DNA of 64,000 nucleotides from Epiperipatus broadwayi (taxonomy: Eukaryota > Onychophora > Udeonychophora > Euonychophora > Peripatidae): positions 1,118,001-1,182,000 of the forward strand of contig JAQFVV010000144.1 of NCBI GenBank assembly GCA_028023455.1. The letters are read 5' to 3'. The translations under genes were made by a program, and so were the position numbers. The notes under the pieces are model-generated. The model saw only the letters and a program-made list of their open reading frames with translations. It made no database searches and was not told the origin of the DNA. Shown here one piece after another: positions 49,526 to 61,562 of the stretch (its first letter is position 1; each line of letters starts with the position of its first letter).

Positions 49526-50329
49526 AAAAGAAAAATAATCATCAATATGCGTATTTCATGCTAAACCAGCAATCATCAGTTGGTCTAGATTACTATCCTC
49601 ACACACACATATATATATATAATCAGTACTCAGCTTTATATTAAGATAGACAATCTTTATACTTTAATGGACAGGCTTCAAACTATTCCAACGCACAACT
49701 CTTTAGCCTTCCATTTCATTGAAAATCTGATGAAAGTATGTACTTTTTTTTTGAGACAAAGAGAAGTTGGTTGATATTTTCAAAACCCAATCTTAATTTC
49801 ATATGTAATATTTTCATTTTTAGAATCAATACACTAATATTGCTAGATTGGTATCATAATAAACTGGGTACAGCAATTTATCATTTTAAGACTTTTTATG
49901 TTGAACATTCCTATATCATATTTGTCACAGTATAAGTAGCTGCAGATATATAAGTTTACAGATACATTTCTACTGTCTACAAACTTCCTTCCAGAATAAA
50001 TGAACATTGAATCAGTGACTCATTGTGATAGATATATCCACTGTAAGAGTATACTGCAATTTCATTTCAAGAAATATATAATATACTGGAAATTATAATT
50101 GATAATTGATCTACTTTAATCATAATTTATGTAAATTATAATTTTCTAAAATTTTGCTTTTTTATAAATATATATTTAAGAGGTAAAAGGTAAGGCAGAT
50201 TACCATAGGGCAAGGGCCTCATATTGTAAACAAGACTTACCAATTTCTAGGCATAAGGCTTTGAATGATGTTCAGTCCTTGTTTAAATCTTTAGCTAAGA
50301 GTATGTAGATGCATATATATGTACATGAA

Positions 50330-51482
50330 AAAAATACTAAAACAGGGTTTAAATATAAATTTAGCAAGATTTATTGTATCAAGTATACTTTCAATGCTTT
50401 CACACCATATTCATGGTTAGTCTGTTGGGAACATTAAGTTTTTGCTGATTTGAATGCTATTTAATTTTTAGTTCATTACATATTCATTTTAAGTAATGAA
50501 CTACACCTCTTTTATTTTATGTTTGCAATCATTTTTTTCTTCACACATAACTTTAACAATATTTGGATAATAACTATGGTTGTGCTTTCTTTTATGATTA
50601 TGAAAGACAGATACAGTAACAGTCTCAGTCTTAATCTTAGACTTTTTTATGCATTAATGAATGTTGAGTCATTCTAGTTCTAAGATTTATCCTGGTCTCA
50701 CCATAAAATACATATGAGCAATCTGTTTGGCTGCAGTTTACATTGAGTTGGTCCGTTGTTAAAAATTTTGTCATTTGGGTTGTTATTAAGCTTGTTTAAA
50801 TTGAGTCATTCAACATTACGTGGCTGACTTGATAAAAGCAGACCATTACAGAATGTGCATACATAGATATATATTGCAATTCAAAACCAAAATAATAAAA
50901 CAGTTGATCATAGAAATAATAAACATTGGATTGCTCTACCATATTTATCACATATGGGTAATAAAATAGCACAAATATGCTTGGACAAATTTAATGTTGG
51001 ATTCAGAACCCTCATAAATTGAAAGAAGCTTATTAACAACACAAAGGACAATATTTTAACAGTGAACCAGCCCAATCTGGTCTATGCTGTAAACTGCAGC
51101 CAAAAACAATGACTATAAGTATATTGTGGTGAGACCAGGGCAAATATTAGAACTAGAATGATTCAACCTTCATTAATGTATAAAAAATCTAAGATTAAGT
51201 TCAAGACTGTTAATGCATCTGTCTTTCATAATCATGTAAGAGAGCACAGCCTTAATTGTTATCCAAGTGTTGTTAAAGTTATGAGTGAAAAAAGAAACGA
51301 TCACAAACATAAAACAAAAGAAGTGTGGTTCACTACACAAAATGAATATGTAATGAACCAGAAATCAAATAGCATTCATCAACAGACAAACCATGAATAT
51401 GACGCGAAAGCCTTGAAGGTATACTTGATACAATAAATCTTGCTAAATTAATATTTAAACTCTGTTTTAGTGTTGTTTTTTT
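50330..51482. repeat. Inverted repeat, arms about 490 bp
   Basis: The left arm is 50330-50818 and the right arm 50993-51482, with a loop of about 175 bp. They pair along their length at roughly 75-80% by eye. Matching landmarks are CTAAAACAGGGTTTAAAT with ATTTAAACTCTGTTTTAG, ATTCATGGTTAGTCTGTTG with CAACAGACAAACCATGAAT, TGGTCTCACCATAAAATA with TATTGTGGTGAGACCA, and TGTTATTAAGCTTG with AAGCTTATTAACAACA. The 92-residue frame at 51158-51436 lies in the right arm and has no recognisable domain. Confidence 0.8.
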
Positions 51483-52518
51483 TTATTAAAATTTGGAATG
51501 GCAGAGTATCAAAATATAATTATATATATATATATGTTTCAAGGTTTTTAATTATAATTAGAATAAAAAAATATGCTTAATAATAAATTTGATTATATAA
51601 TTGAAAATATATAACATTTAATTTTGTATGTTTTTAGATATGCAAATTATTTCATCTGCATAATTATAATGTCATGCGGGTGAATGCTCTCTAAGTTCTT
51701 TTATATTTGAAATAATCTTTTTTGTCTTTTTTCTTCTGATTTATCATTGGCAGTTAATGACACCCATGTGATTTTGAATCAATATAATTGCTATCATTTT
51801 AGAAATATATATGTAAAGTCAACAAAAAGTCAGCAGATATTTTTTGAATCATATATATATATATTTAAAAAAATAATAAGATAATGAAGGAAGTGTATAT
51901 ATGAAAGAATGAAATGTGAAATAAATAAATGAGTTAGTCTATACGCACTCACTGAATAAAAAACAGCTATATAATAAAAAATGAAATAAAATAAAATAAA
52001 TACTAGTGAAAAAAAAAAAAGAATATCAAACACAAACAAACTATAATCATAAAAAGAAATATTTATAATAAGAACTACTATGATTAGCATGCTATATATA
52101 AATATATTTGTGTTTTAAAGATTGTTTTGTATAATCACTGCAAAATTCATTATTAATTTCTTATTCCATCTTTGTTTCTGGAATTAGAATAGTGTTTAGC
52201 AATCAGCTCTTCTTTATAAACAGACATAAAACATGTTATTAATTACAATCTGAAATAATGTTGACAAATATGGGAACACGATGAAGTTTTTTTAATGATT
52301 AAAAAGGGTAGAAGCGTTTCAAATTATTTAAACTGAATATGGTATGTAGAAGCACATTTAAACCTTTAAGTATCACATGATCACCATCTCATACTAGTAT
52401 GAAGAGAGTTTTGCCATGACATAATTAAAATATTGATAAAATAAAATATGGCAAAAGTTAAGATGAATAAAAAGCCGTTAGAGAGGAATTTTTCAGTTTA
52501 GACTCATTTCTCATTCTC

Positions 52519-53158
52519 AGTTTTTGTCTTTTGTCTTTATCAATGATGCTTTGGGATTCAAAGCTGGGGGCTATGCATTCAAGCATCCAGTAACCATCTT
52601 TAACTCTATTTTACTATAAAAGCTAAAAAACTGAGATTTAAATTAGTCTAAAATTTTGTAACTTGCTTTATAACTCCATTTCAATATCTATATATTTTAG
52701 TATCCTCAGTTCATTATTAGCTGTAGTCATCTTATTTCCCTAAAAATATTAATATTAAAAGCAAATCATTTAATTTTCCAGTTCATACAATATAATAAAC
52801 TATGAGTTGCTTCCCACTGTACTACCATCTATTGTAAGCATGAGTAATTCATAGTTAGGAGACAGTTTATTACATGAGAATTGAAAAATTAAATGATTTG
52901 TTGTTATTGTTAATATTTTGAGCCAGGAAAATAAGTTAAATAAAGAATTGAATATATTAAAATATATAGATTCTAAAATCGAGCCAGTTCTATATAACTG
53001 ATCCAGCAGTTGATCTTGGTTCAGAACTTTACACTGATTTAAATTTCAGGTTTTTAGCTTGAATATTAAAATGGAGTTAAAGATGGTACTGGGTGTTTGA
53101 TAGCATTGCTTCTAACTTTGAATTCCAAAGTCTCATTGGTAAAGGCACAGAAATTGAT
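52519..53158. repeat. Inverted repeat, arms about 285-295 bp
   Basis: The left arm is 52519-52802 and the right arm 52863-53158, with a loop of about 60 bp. Paired landmarks are GGGATTCAAAGC with GAATTCCAAAG, CCATCTTTAACTCTATTTTA with TAAAATGGAGTTAAAGATGG, and AAATCATTTAATTTTCCAGTT with TTGAAAAATTAAATGATTT. The arms diverge by roughly 20-25%. Confidence 0.8.
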
Positions 53159-53621
53159 TTGAAGATGGGGAGTTAAATGTAATAAAGTATCTAATAATCA
53201 CGGATTACCCAAACTTGAAGTAGATGGTGCTAAAGTGGGGCTCTTGGTTTATCATATAGTGTGGACTAGATAAGTGATTTGCTGTTATTATGATTTAAAA
53301 TATATAGATTTCATAGAAAGTCTTAGGTAAACTTTCATTATTATATAAGCAAATAATAAATTGAAATGTTTTAAAATATGTAAAATAAGCAAATAGATAA
53401 TATTTCAAAAATAATTAATTATTTATATTCCTGTATGAATTATTGAAAAAAAAAAAAAAGAATCTCAGTAAATTTATAAATCCAGTTTTGCTCTTTTATT
53501 CTGCAGTGTGTGAATATTAAATGAATGTATTAAATAGTTAAAAGTGTAGATAATAATAATAATTGATAAAATAATAATTGATAAAAAAAAGCCATGGATA
53601 TAGAAAAGATAAATCTTAGCT

Positions 53622-54206
53622 GATGTGATATGTTGGACTATTTCCATCATTTATGAGTGAATGTTGAATGTATAGAAAATTTTAAACTTTATTTAAACTT
53701 TCCAAATACAAACAACTTGTTAGTAATAACACACAAATAAACAATACAGGTTAGTAATTACATAACATTTTGAGTAGTATTATTCTCCACTCTTCTTCGG
53801 GTATTACTGGCCTATATGCACAGTGACAATATTCACTTAGAAGTTGACCTCACACCTTTAGATTCTTGAATATCGAATTTAAGGTAAATGATCTACCAAT
53901 TGAGCTATTCTGTCAAAGAAAAAGCTCAGTTGGTAGAGCATTTGCTTTAAATTCGATATTCAAGAATCTAAAGTTGCGAGTTCAACTTCTAAGTGAATAT
54001 TGTCACTGTGCATAAAGGCCAGCAACACCTGAAGAAGAGTGGAGAATAATACTACTCAAAACATTGTGTAATTACTAACTTGTATTGTCTATTTGTGTGT
54101 TATTTCTAACAAGTTGTTTGTATTTGGAAAGTTTAAATAAAGTTTAAAATTTTCTATACATTCAACATTCACTCATAAATGATGGAAATAGTCCAGCATA
54201 TCACAT
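53622..54206. mobile_element. Head-to-head pair of tRNA-headed SINE-like units (585-bp palindrome)
   Basis: The arms 53622-53906 and 53923-54206 are reverse complements at about 90% or better, with only a 16-bp spacer. Each arm, read outward from the centre, begins with a tRNA D-arm/A-box (AGCTCA(A/G)TTGGTAGA(T/G)CA). A B-box-like GAG(G/T)TCAACTTC follows about 60 nt later, then a body with CTGAAGA/CCGAAGA...CTACTCAAAA (a hammerhead-like core, degenerate), and last TTTAAATAAAGTTTAAAATTTTC near the outer end. The unit therefore looks like a tRNA-derived SINE of about 285 bp duplicated in inverted orientation. No coding capacity. Transcription would give a nearly perfect long hairpin. Confidence 0.8.
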
Positions 54207-55112
54207 CTTATAATATACCATCATTACAAATCTTCAGACAAATCCTAGATGATGTCTAAAAATGAAATGTCTTTTAGGCATAAAAATGATATATATATAT
54301 ATTATTCACTGTTTTTTTAAAAGATAGTTAAATGATAAGGATACCAGCTATCTTCAGATAAGATTAACTTACTAGTCATCTATTTTTAATTTAAACTGCG
54401 GTAATATTTATTTTTTAAATATTTTATTTAGAATAAAGGCACATGAAAAGGGCAGATTATTTAAAAAGTGGGACTATTAGGTTGAAGGATCTGAATTGTT
54501 TATTCTGAAGTCAAGATGTGTCAGTATCAGATCACTGATGATTTCACACACTTGCACACAAAGGAAATTAGTCACTCTTTCTATTTTTGAGAAATTCAAA
54601 TCTAAAATTTTATGGAAAATACATATTAAGATAATATTACAATTATAATGTGAATTATTTTAATAATTATTTAATGCAAATATAATCATTCATCAGTCAA
54701 TTAACAAAAGACTAATTAATTAAGATGTTGATTATTGGCTATATGAATTCTTAAAAGTCATTTCTTTCAAACTATGATACAGTAGGTAGTTAGAGAATTG
54801 TAATTCTCTGATGAAAAAGCATAGTATATTGTGAGATCTTTATTTTTGTGTCTGCATACTAATTGAAATTGAACAATTGAAGATCAATGTATTAGCCCAC
54901 AATGTCTACATGCAGTTTTATAATGAATATGGTAAAATGATACTGCTCATTAGAAAAGTATTATTTTATGGCATAATATATAGTTCCAAATGGGCATTTA
55001 AAAAGTAAAACAAATAAAACAATTATCTCAAGTCTTTTGTTATCTGCATTATTGTCACTCATTATTAATAGCCCCAGATCTTCTTAATGCTCTTAAAATA
55101 TATTAGCAGCCA
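54207..55112. other. AT-rich DNA, no gene seen
   Basis: No feature recognised. Includes an (AT)n run near 54290-54302. Confidence 0.35.
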
Positions 55113-55459
55113 GATTTCCTCTAATTCAAAACAGGCAAAACTCTCCATACAGTAGTGCCACTCAGTGCCAACCAGAGTAATCAATGGATGCCAGAAGGCT
55201 TGTGCATAAAATTCCTATCTAGTGACCACTCACCCAATATCCCCAGACTAGTTTCTAGCTTGTGGTCTTCATCAGTGAGGAGCTTTGGATCTGAGAGGCA
55301 TTAGATAGGGATTTTATGCACAAGCCTTCTGGCATCCATTGATTACTCTGGTTGACACTGAGAGGCACTACTGTATGGAGAGTTTTGCCTGTTTTGATAA
55401 CAGTAATGTGCTGGCATGGGAGGTGGTGATCATGTAATGTTTAGTGATTTCCTCTAATT
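55113..55459. mobile_element. Retroposed foldback element with 14-bp target duplication
   Basis: GATTTCCTCTAATT at 55113-55126 is repeated exactly at 55446-55459. The 319 bp between are an insertion. It contains inverted arms 55126-55222 and 55300-55397 (AAAACAGGCAAAACTCTCC.., ATCAATGGATGCCAGAAGGCTTGTG..) around a 77-bp loop, then a unique 48-bp 3' part containing GGCATGGGAGGTGGTGATCATG. A duplication of this length is typical of LINE-mediated retroposition and not of most DNA transposons. The loop carries, on the minus strand, CTGATGA (55275-55269) and GAAAC (55255-55251), a hammerhead-like arrangement. Confidence 0.7.
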
Positions 55460-56225
55460 ATGAATTTGTATGCAATTTTGCAAATGGTTTTAAAAAATCT
55501 AAACATTGATGTTTTTTACACTGCTTAAAATATTTTATATTGACCAATGTCTCAAGTTATAGTCATCTTAGATTTTCCAGTGGTAGAACATGCATATCAA
55601 AACTTTATGCAGCAATACTATACAAAAACAACAATACCACAAAATTTTCATTGATCGAGTAATTGAGTACAATTGAATGCATCTTTTTTTAAAAATGCAT
55701 TCAGGTATTATAATAAAATGAATTTGATTTTTATTACTCTAAAAGTTATTTAGTTCACTAAGAGGAATAAAATTACATTTAGTCTATATGCAGTAGGATG
55801 TCAGTAAACTCCAAAAAAAAAAAAAAGTCATAAAACTTAGATACTAGGTGAAATGTATTCAAACTAATTTCATTTTTGTAAAATAGAAACATATTTAGTA
55901 AAATACTGAAATATGTTATTTGTTCAATTTAAAAAGTAATATGAAATTAGGGCATCTGAAAATTGATACTGATATAACTGAATGTATGTATAGTAGAATA
56001 ATCGAATGTATGTTGTCATGAGGATTAAATTCTGTTAGTACTGCTTCATGAATTAAAAATTTCAAAGTATGGAAGATTACAAAATAAATCATTTTACAAA
56101 ATAGAAACTTTAAAAAATATGTATGTTCACATATACAAAAAAGCACGAATAAATAATTTTCAAATGTTAGTATACTACAATCATTGTCTGACAATATGAG
56201 AATGATGATAAAAGATTATCCCTGC
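55460..56225. other. AT-rich DNA, no gene seen
   Basis: No feature recognised. The minus-strand 92-residue frame near 55916-56194 is Phe/Ile-rich, with no motif. Confidence 0.35.
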
Positions 56226-56660
56226 ATGATTTAGTGCAGTAGTAGAATGCCACTGGGTTAATTCCAGTCTGGCACTTCCTGCATTTGGATTTCTTATGAA
56301 CATTTGAACATTAAAGCCATTCAATTATTTTATTTATGATAGAAAATTTATTTGTAGACTTTTATATGTCAAACAATAACTAATCTTATTAGTTTCGTTA
56401 TCAATTTTGTATGACTTTATTTTTTAAAAATAGGACAAGTTCATATTAAAATAAATAGCATATTTTTGTGCAAAATTCTTCTAGGAATGATTTTTCCTAT
56501 ACAACCACATACTAGATCTCCAGTTACAAAATATCCCATGTAGTTCAATGCAGTAGTAGAGTATAAGATTCTGGAATGTACGTTCCTTGAACTGATTCCA
56601 ATTCTAGCATTTCCTGTGCTCAAACTTCTTATGAACTCCTAATTAATAAAGCCATTCAAA
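56226..56660 (+). mobile_element. Two direct copies of a SINE-like unit
   Basis: The segments 56228-56325 and 56535-56660 share an A-box-like AGT(G/T)CA..GCAGTAGTAGA(A/G)T start, a (G/C)TTCCTG.TGC...TTCTTATGAAC middle and an AATAAAGCCATTCAA or ATTAAAGCCATTCAA end. Same orientation, similar spacing of blocks. They are probably members of one tRNA-related family with an AATAAA-type 3' end. Confidence 0.45.
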
Positions 56661-57600
56661 TATATTTTTTTAAATTTAGCAACCCAAAAGATTAACACTG
56701 TATTTGTTAACAATCTGATTAATTCTGACCTATAATGATATTTAAAGATCTTATTCAATGGTTATTCATGCTTATTATTTCTGATGGTATTTTAGCAACA
56801 TTTCCTCACACTCAACACTTATCCCAGGGATCTATGTCATATGTTTATGATTGTTTTAATTTTGGCTTTCCTAGCTTAGTAGAAAGGATTAAATAGTAAC
56901 TAATAATCCTGTGAGATAATCATCTTTTCATTAGTTTCATAATAGTCTTTTTTCTGTGTTGTAAATCTTGCTTCTATTTCTTCACCGTGCATTAGATATA
57001 TCCAGTAAGTAGATTCAGATAAGCAGTATCTACACTTCATTCATTATTTTGATTAATTTTGATAGCTTCTAGTTTTAAATTTAAGGTGTAATTATAACAT
57101 TTTTAGTTTTAGAAGTTAGTGGTATTGAAGATATAGCACAATAGAAAACCCTACCGTAAAGCATGCAATACATAAGTACAATACCCAGCAAAAGCATCAA
57201 AAGGAAAGATAAATTGAAGAAAGAAGTCTAATATCTACCTTTCACTCGGACTATCAGAAAGAAAATCTTATTCCATACTTACATAATTAAAAAAAAATAA
57301 AATTGTAGAATGCACTCAGTCCTAGTTAAATAATTTCATATCATTTTAGTTTTTTTATATTAATTATGTATTTCATATAATTTATGATTATAATTTTGAT
57401 TTTGGTTTGACTTATTAAAATGTTTCCATGTGTTATTTGCTAACCCCAAAAAATTATTAATTTGAATAATTAAAAATTACATCAATTCCATTAAGTGAAA
57501 TCAAGGAGTAGTAAATACACATGGAATCACCGATAGGATTATAATATATATGAAAATAATAAATATATTACCTAACTAAAATAAAATATAAATAAATAAA
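56661..57600. other. AT-rich DNA, no gene seen
   Basis: No feature recognised. Confidence 0.35.
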
Positions 57601-57614
57601 AAGAAAAACAAACA

Positions 57615-57680
57615 CAATTATTTTTCTACACAGCCACTTTAATATTTCAACAAAACTGGTTTTCATCAGCAATCACAGTA
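57615..57680 (-). mobile_element. Short repeat fragment with hammerhead-like core
   Basis: On the minus strand CTGATGA (57669-57663) is followed by AAACCAGTTTTGTT and then GAAA (57648-57645). The intervening bases can form a short stem with a CCAG loop. The next bases (TATTAAAGTGGCTGTGTAG) and the less AT-rich composition suggest a fragment of a dispersed element. No tRNA head or ends are visible. Confidence 0.35.
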
Positions 57681-59035
57681 AAAATTTATTTGTATTTTAT
57701 TCTTATATTTATTCTACATTGTTAATTTTTATTATTATTAAATTTAATTTTCCTAATGTAATAATATGTATGAAATTCTTAATTTTTTGGATGGAAGCAT
57801 TTCTACTTTTACATGTATATATAAGATTGTTGTTGTGTGATCATTAGTACATTATTATCATGCTATTCTCTAAAGCTGTTCTGGGAATTATAATGGTGGA
57901 CATGGACAATTAGGCTGTCTTTCTTTATAGAACAGTCATTCTAAACTTGGATCACAGTATTTTCATAGTATAATATTTATTTTTAAAAAATAAAAGCTAG
58001 TTCCATTGAGAGAGAGAGAAAAGAATCATATATTGGTGTCATTATTGGTGGTTATTAATCATTGATGTATATGATCACAGATTCTGCATCATTATATAGT
58101 TTGGCTTACTATATGGGTATATTTATAAGACTACTCTTTGATAACATCTCTCTATTACATAAATTGATGTCTTAATTTGAGGATCGATTATCATCATGTA
58201 GGACTGATATTTTTATCTCAGAGAACCACATACCATTAGGTAAATTGATAGTTTAACTATGAAGCCTTGATAGATGATTTCATATTTTTTTAATTTTCAT
58301 CATACTAATAAAATTACATAATCTTAGTGAAGATCAATAATGATTAATATTATTTTATATCAATATTGACATTTTCCATACTGATTAAGCTTTATTAATT
58401 TTGATCCTACAGAAATTTATCTAACATTCTCCATTGTTTTAATTATCACACTATTATTATATAAAAAAGTATTTCATAAAAAAGTTAATATGTCAAAATA
58501 ATATAATTTATTTTGAAATTAGTAATTGATCTTATTTGTGTGGTTTATTTTATTAGAAAACTAAAAAAAAAACAATGAATATTTTTTTGAAAAAAAGCCA
58601 CCAAATATTCCTAATTGTTTAAATATGATAAGTAATATGCATAATGTTGATATTATGTTAATTTTTTATGTAAGCATTTTTTATGGAATTGCATTTTAGC
58701 ATAGTATAATTAATAATTTCATTTATAAATAGTTATGGCTTTCTTTTATCCAACAATTTATATTTATAATCAGATTTGTTTCTTGAAAGTTTGGGAGTTT
58801 TAATGCAAAATACATTTCAATATTGTCAGTTAACATTAAGTTTATCTTTATATAATGAGATATTTGAATGTAAGTTGTATAGTATCAATAAGAATTTTAT
58901 TTATACATTTGCCTTAGTGAAATAAGTTGATTCAGAATAAAAAGTTACAAAAGAAAAAGAAATTATTAATATGCAATTTTAAAAAATATTTTTATAAAAA
59001 TATAAATACCACTATCACATATTGTTACATTATTT
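57681..59035. other. AT-rich DNA, no gene seen
   Basis: A (GA)n run lies at 58009-58020. Otherwise no feature is recognised. Confidence 0.35.
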
Positions 59036-59039
59036 CAGT

Positions 59040-60186
59040 AGAACTGCTTGTGAAACAAGCATAAAGTCTGAATGAAATAGCGTATATAAATGGTCAACCT
59101 CTTACCCATAAGCCACAAGATTCTTAAGCATATTAAGTCAGACTTATGTTAACAAGAAGCATGGAATAAAACCAGAAAAGATCTTAATTGCTAATAAACA
59201 AATGTATTTCAATTATGAAAACGAAGAAAGACTAAACTTAGAAAACTCCTAAACACAATTACATAAGAAATAGAACCAGTTGCATATCACTAAATGAAAT
59301 TCAAATATAAAACATCATTATCACATACTATTACATTAATGGTCTGTTATTTATATAGTGCAGACTGCATGTATAATGTAGAGAAGGAACAAACCTCCAA
59401 TCATGTGCTTTTATGAATTTATATGCACTTTGCTGTGAGCATTAGTTTGAAAAGCTTAAGTGTATGTTTATGCTTAGAGTTTATATGTATACAAGCCAAC
59501 CTTTGCTCACCCTACTTAAATCAAGGCTTCAATATGTTGTGTGCCTGAGTTATAAATTATTAATTGAATTATACATATTCATTCTATAGTAGGGGAGAGA
59601 TAGAATCTCATTTTAATATCTTCAATTGGAGAAATACATAGGCACACAATAGAATGACATTCTGAGTTCAGCATGGTGAGCAAAAGTTGGCTTATATATA
59701 GATAAGCTCTATGCATAAGCATACATTTAATGTTTTTCAAACTAAATTCATAAAAGTGCATGCCTGAAGGTTCGTTTCTTCTTTATAATATTAAATTAAT
59801 GGTAAGAAGTTGACCATTTACTTGCTTCAACTAGTGATATGTAATTGGTTCTATATCTTATATATTTGTGTTTACAAATTTTCAAAGTTTAAAGTATGTA
59901 TTGTATTAATCTTTCTTTGTGTATATAACTGAAAATATATTTGTTATTAGGAATTAAGATCTTTGCTAATTTAATTTCACCCTTTTTATTTAAATTAATA
60001 CACTGTACAGGCTTACACTCACCTGCATTTAAATAAATTGATTTTCAATATAGTTAATGACTTTGCAGCACTGCTTTAGTCAGACTTATGCTTGTTTCAT
60101 AGTAGCACTGCTGAAATAATGTATGAGATAGAATATATTTATGTATGAATTTCAACTAGTGATATGCAACTGGTTCTATTTTCTTA
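59040..60186. repeat. Large inverted repeat, arms about 500 bp, diverged
   Basis: Symmetric about position 59575-59580. Paired landmarks are GAAACAAGCATAAAGTCTG (59060) with CAGACTTATGCTTGTTTC (60083), AGATCTTAATTGCTAATAA (59179) with TTATTAGGAATTAAGATCT (59944), ATAGAACCAGTTGCATATCA (59270) with TGATATGTAATTGGTTCTAT (59835), and ACAAGCCAACCTTTGCTCACC (59491) with GGTGAGCAAAAGTTGGCTTAT (59675). A further copy of the TAGTGATATGCAACTGGTTCTAT block sits at 60155-60177, so the right side also contains a direct duplication. The arms are about 75% identical by eye. Confidence 0.7.
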
Positions 60187-61562
60187 TATATAAAAAAATA
60201 TATTAATGATGTATATAGTCTTCTCCATTTTATGATAAAATTCTAAGTGACAGAAATTTACATAGATCAGATTAATATGTAAGATTAAGGTATATTAATA
60301 ATATCACAAACAATGACAAATTGTTACTGGAAGCTTTATTTGCTGAATTTATTTTTGGCAGAAAATTATAAATCCTTACACTAGTTTTTGGCTATTGGTG
60401 TCGGTGAAGAGCAGTTGATTTTCATATATTCTTTTATGCTATCTAATCTTGAATCTCAAATAGTTTGGTTTGGATTCATAAACGTTAGTTTTTTTTTATA
60501 TATCAAGTCATTTACTTAGATAGTACAAAAGTAGGAAAAATGATGTGTGTTTTTTTCAATTCAGATTCTCCTAAATACTCAAGACCAAGTATAGATATTT
60601 AGTTGGTCCTATTATTGATTCTTTATTGATTACTTCTTATAATAAATAATTCTAAATAAGAGTGGATTACTGCATCTAATGCAGCTGTTGAAAATAAGCT
60701 AGAAGAGTCATATCAGACTTTGTTTGAGATATATATCTCTTACATGAGTAATAATAATATTATTGCTTCTAATTTAGATTTAAATAAGCTGAGTTATATA
60801 ATACTCTAGTTGAGTTACATATTTTACATGAGTAAAAATAATAAAATAGCTTATTGTTTCTAATGCAGATGTTGAAAATAAGCTGGGAGAGCAGAGCCAT
60901 GATGCTTTGTTATATCATTCAAACTAATATAAAATTATCTACAAGTATTTATGACATTTAGTATTATTTTTTATTATAAACAGTGTAATTATTTTATCTT
61001 AAGATATTCACTTTTATATTATATCACAACAAAAACATTATATATTTATAATATATATATAAATTATACAGTATTATATATTATCAAATTACCTTAAGCT
61101 AATTTTTTTTTTTTAAAAAAAAAATAGCATTAAGTTTTAAATCGATATTCTTAAGAAGATTCATATCCATAAAATATCTCAGAAGATTATATTTCATATA
61201 TATTAGTATAAATAAATTATTGAAAATTACAGCTTGGGGGGGGGGGGAGTGAAATAAAAATATAAAATATAAAATGTATTCGATTTTATGTTTAAATGGG
61301 TGGAAAAAAAAATAATATGGGTAAATTTAATTTTAAAAAGTTTTGATATTCTTTAACAATTCCAACTCTCTTAAACGTAAAACATTTGAAAATAAAAGAT
61401 TTATATTTTGATAAATTTTCAAATAGAGAACCTTTGTGAGGTACTACTTTTTGACCTGTTCATTTAGAGAAAATGATATATATACAAAAGTTAAAATTCG
61501 CATAAATTCATTTTGTGCTAAATATGTACTGTGGCTTTCCTCATGTAAGATTAAAAGATTGG
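60187..61562. other. AT-rich DNA, no gene seen
   Basis: Two diverged direct copies of a GCAG(C/A)TGTTGAAAATAAGCT(A/G)G block lie near 60681 and 60865. A G-run sits at 61236-61247. No gene. Confidence 0.35.

Noticed and set aside
53891-53980. Possible intact tRNA genes at the palindrome centre
   Set aside because: The A-box and B-box are tRNA-like, but the anticodon arm is replaced by unrelated sequence and the acceptor stem does not pair. The context is a SINE-like unit.
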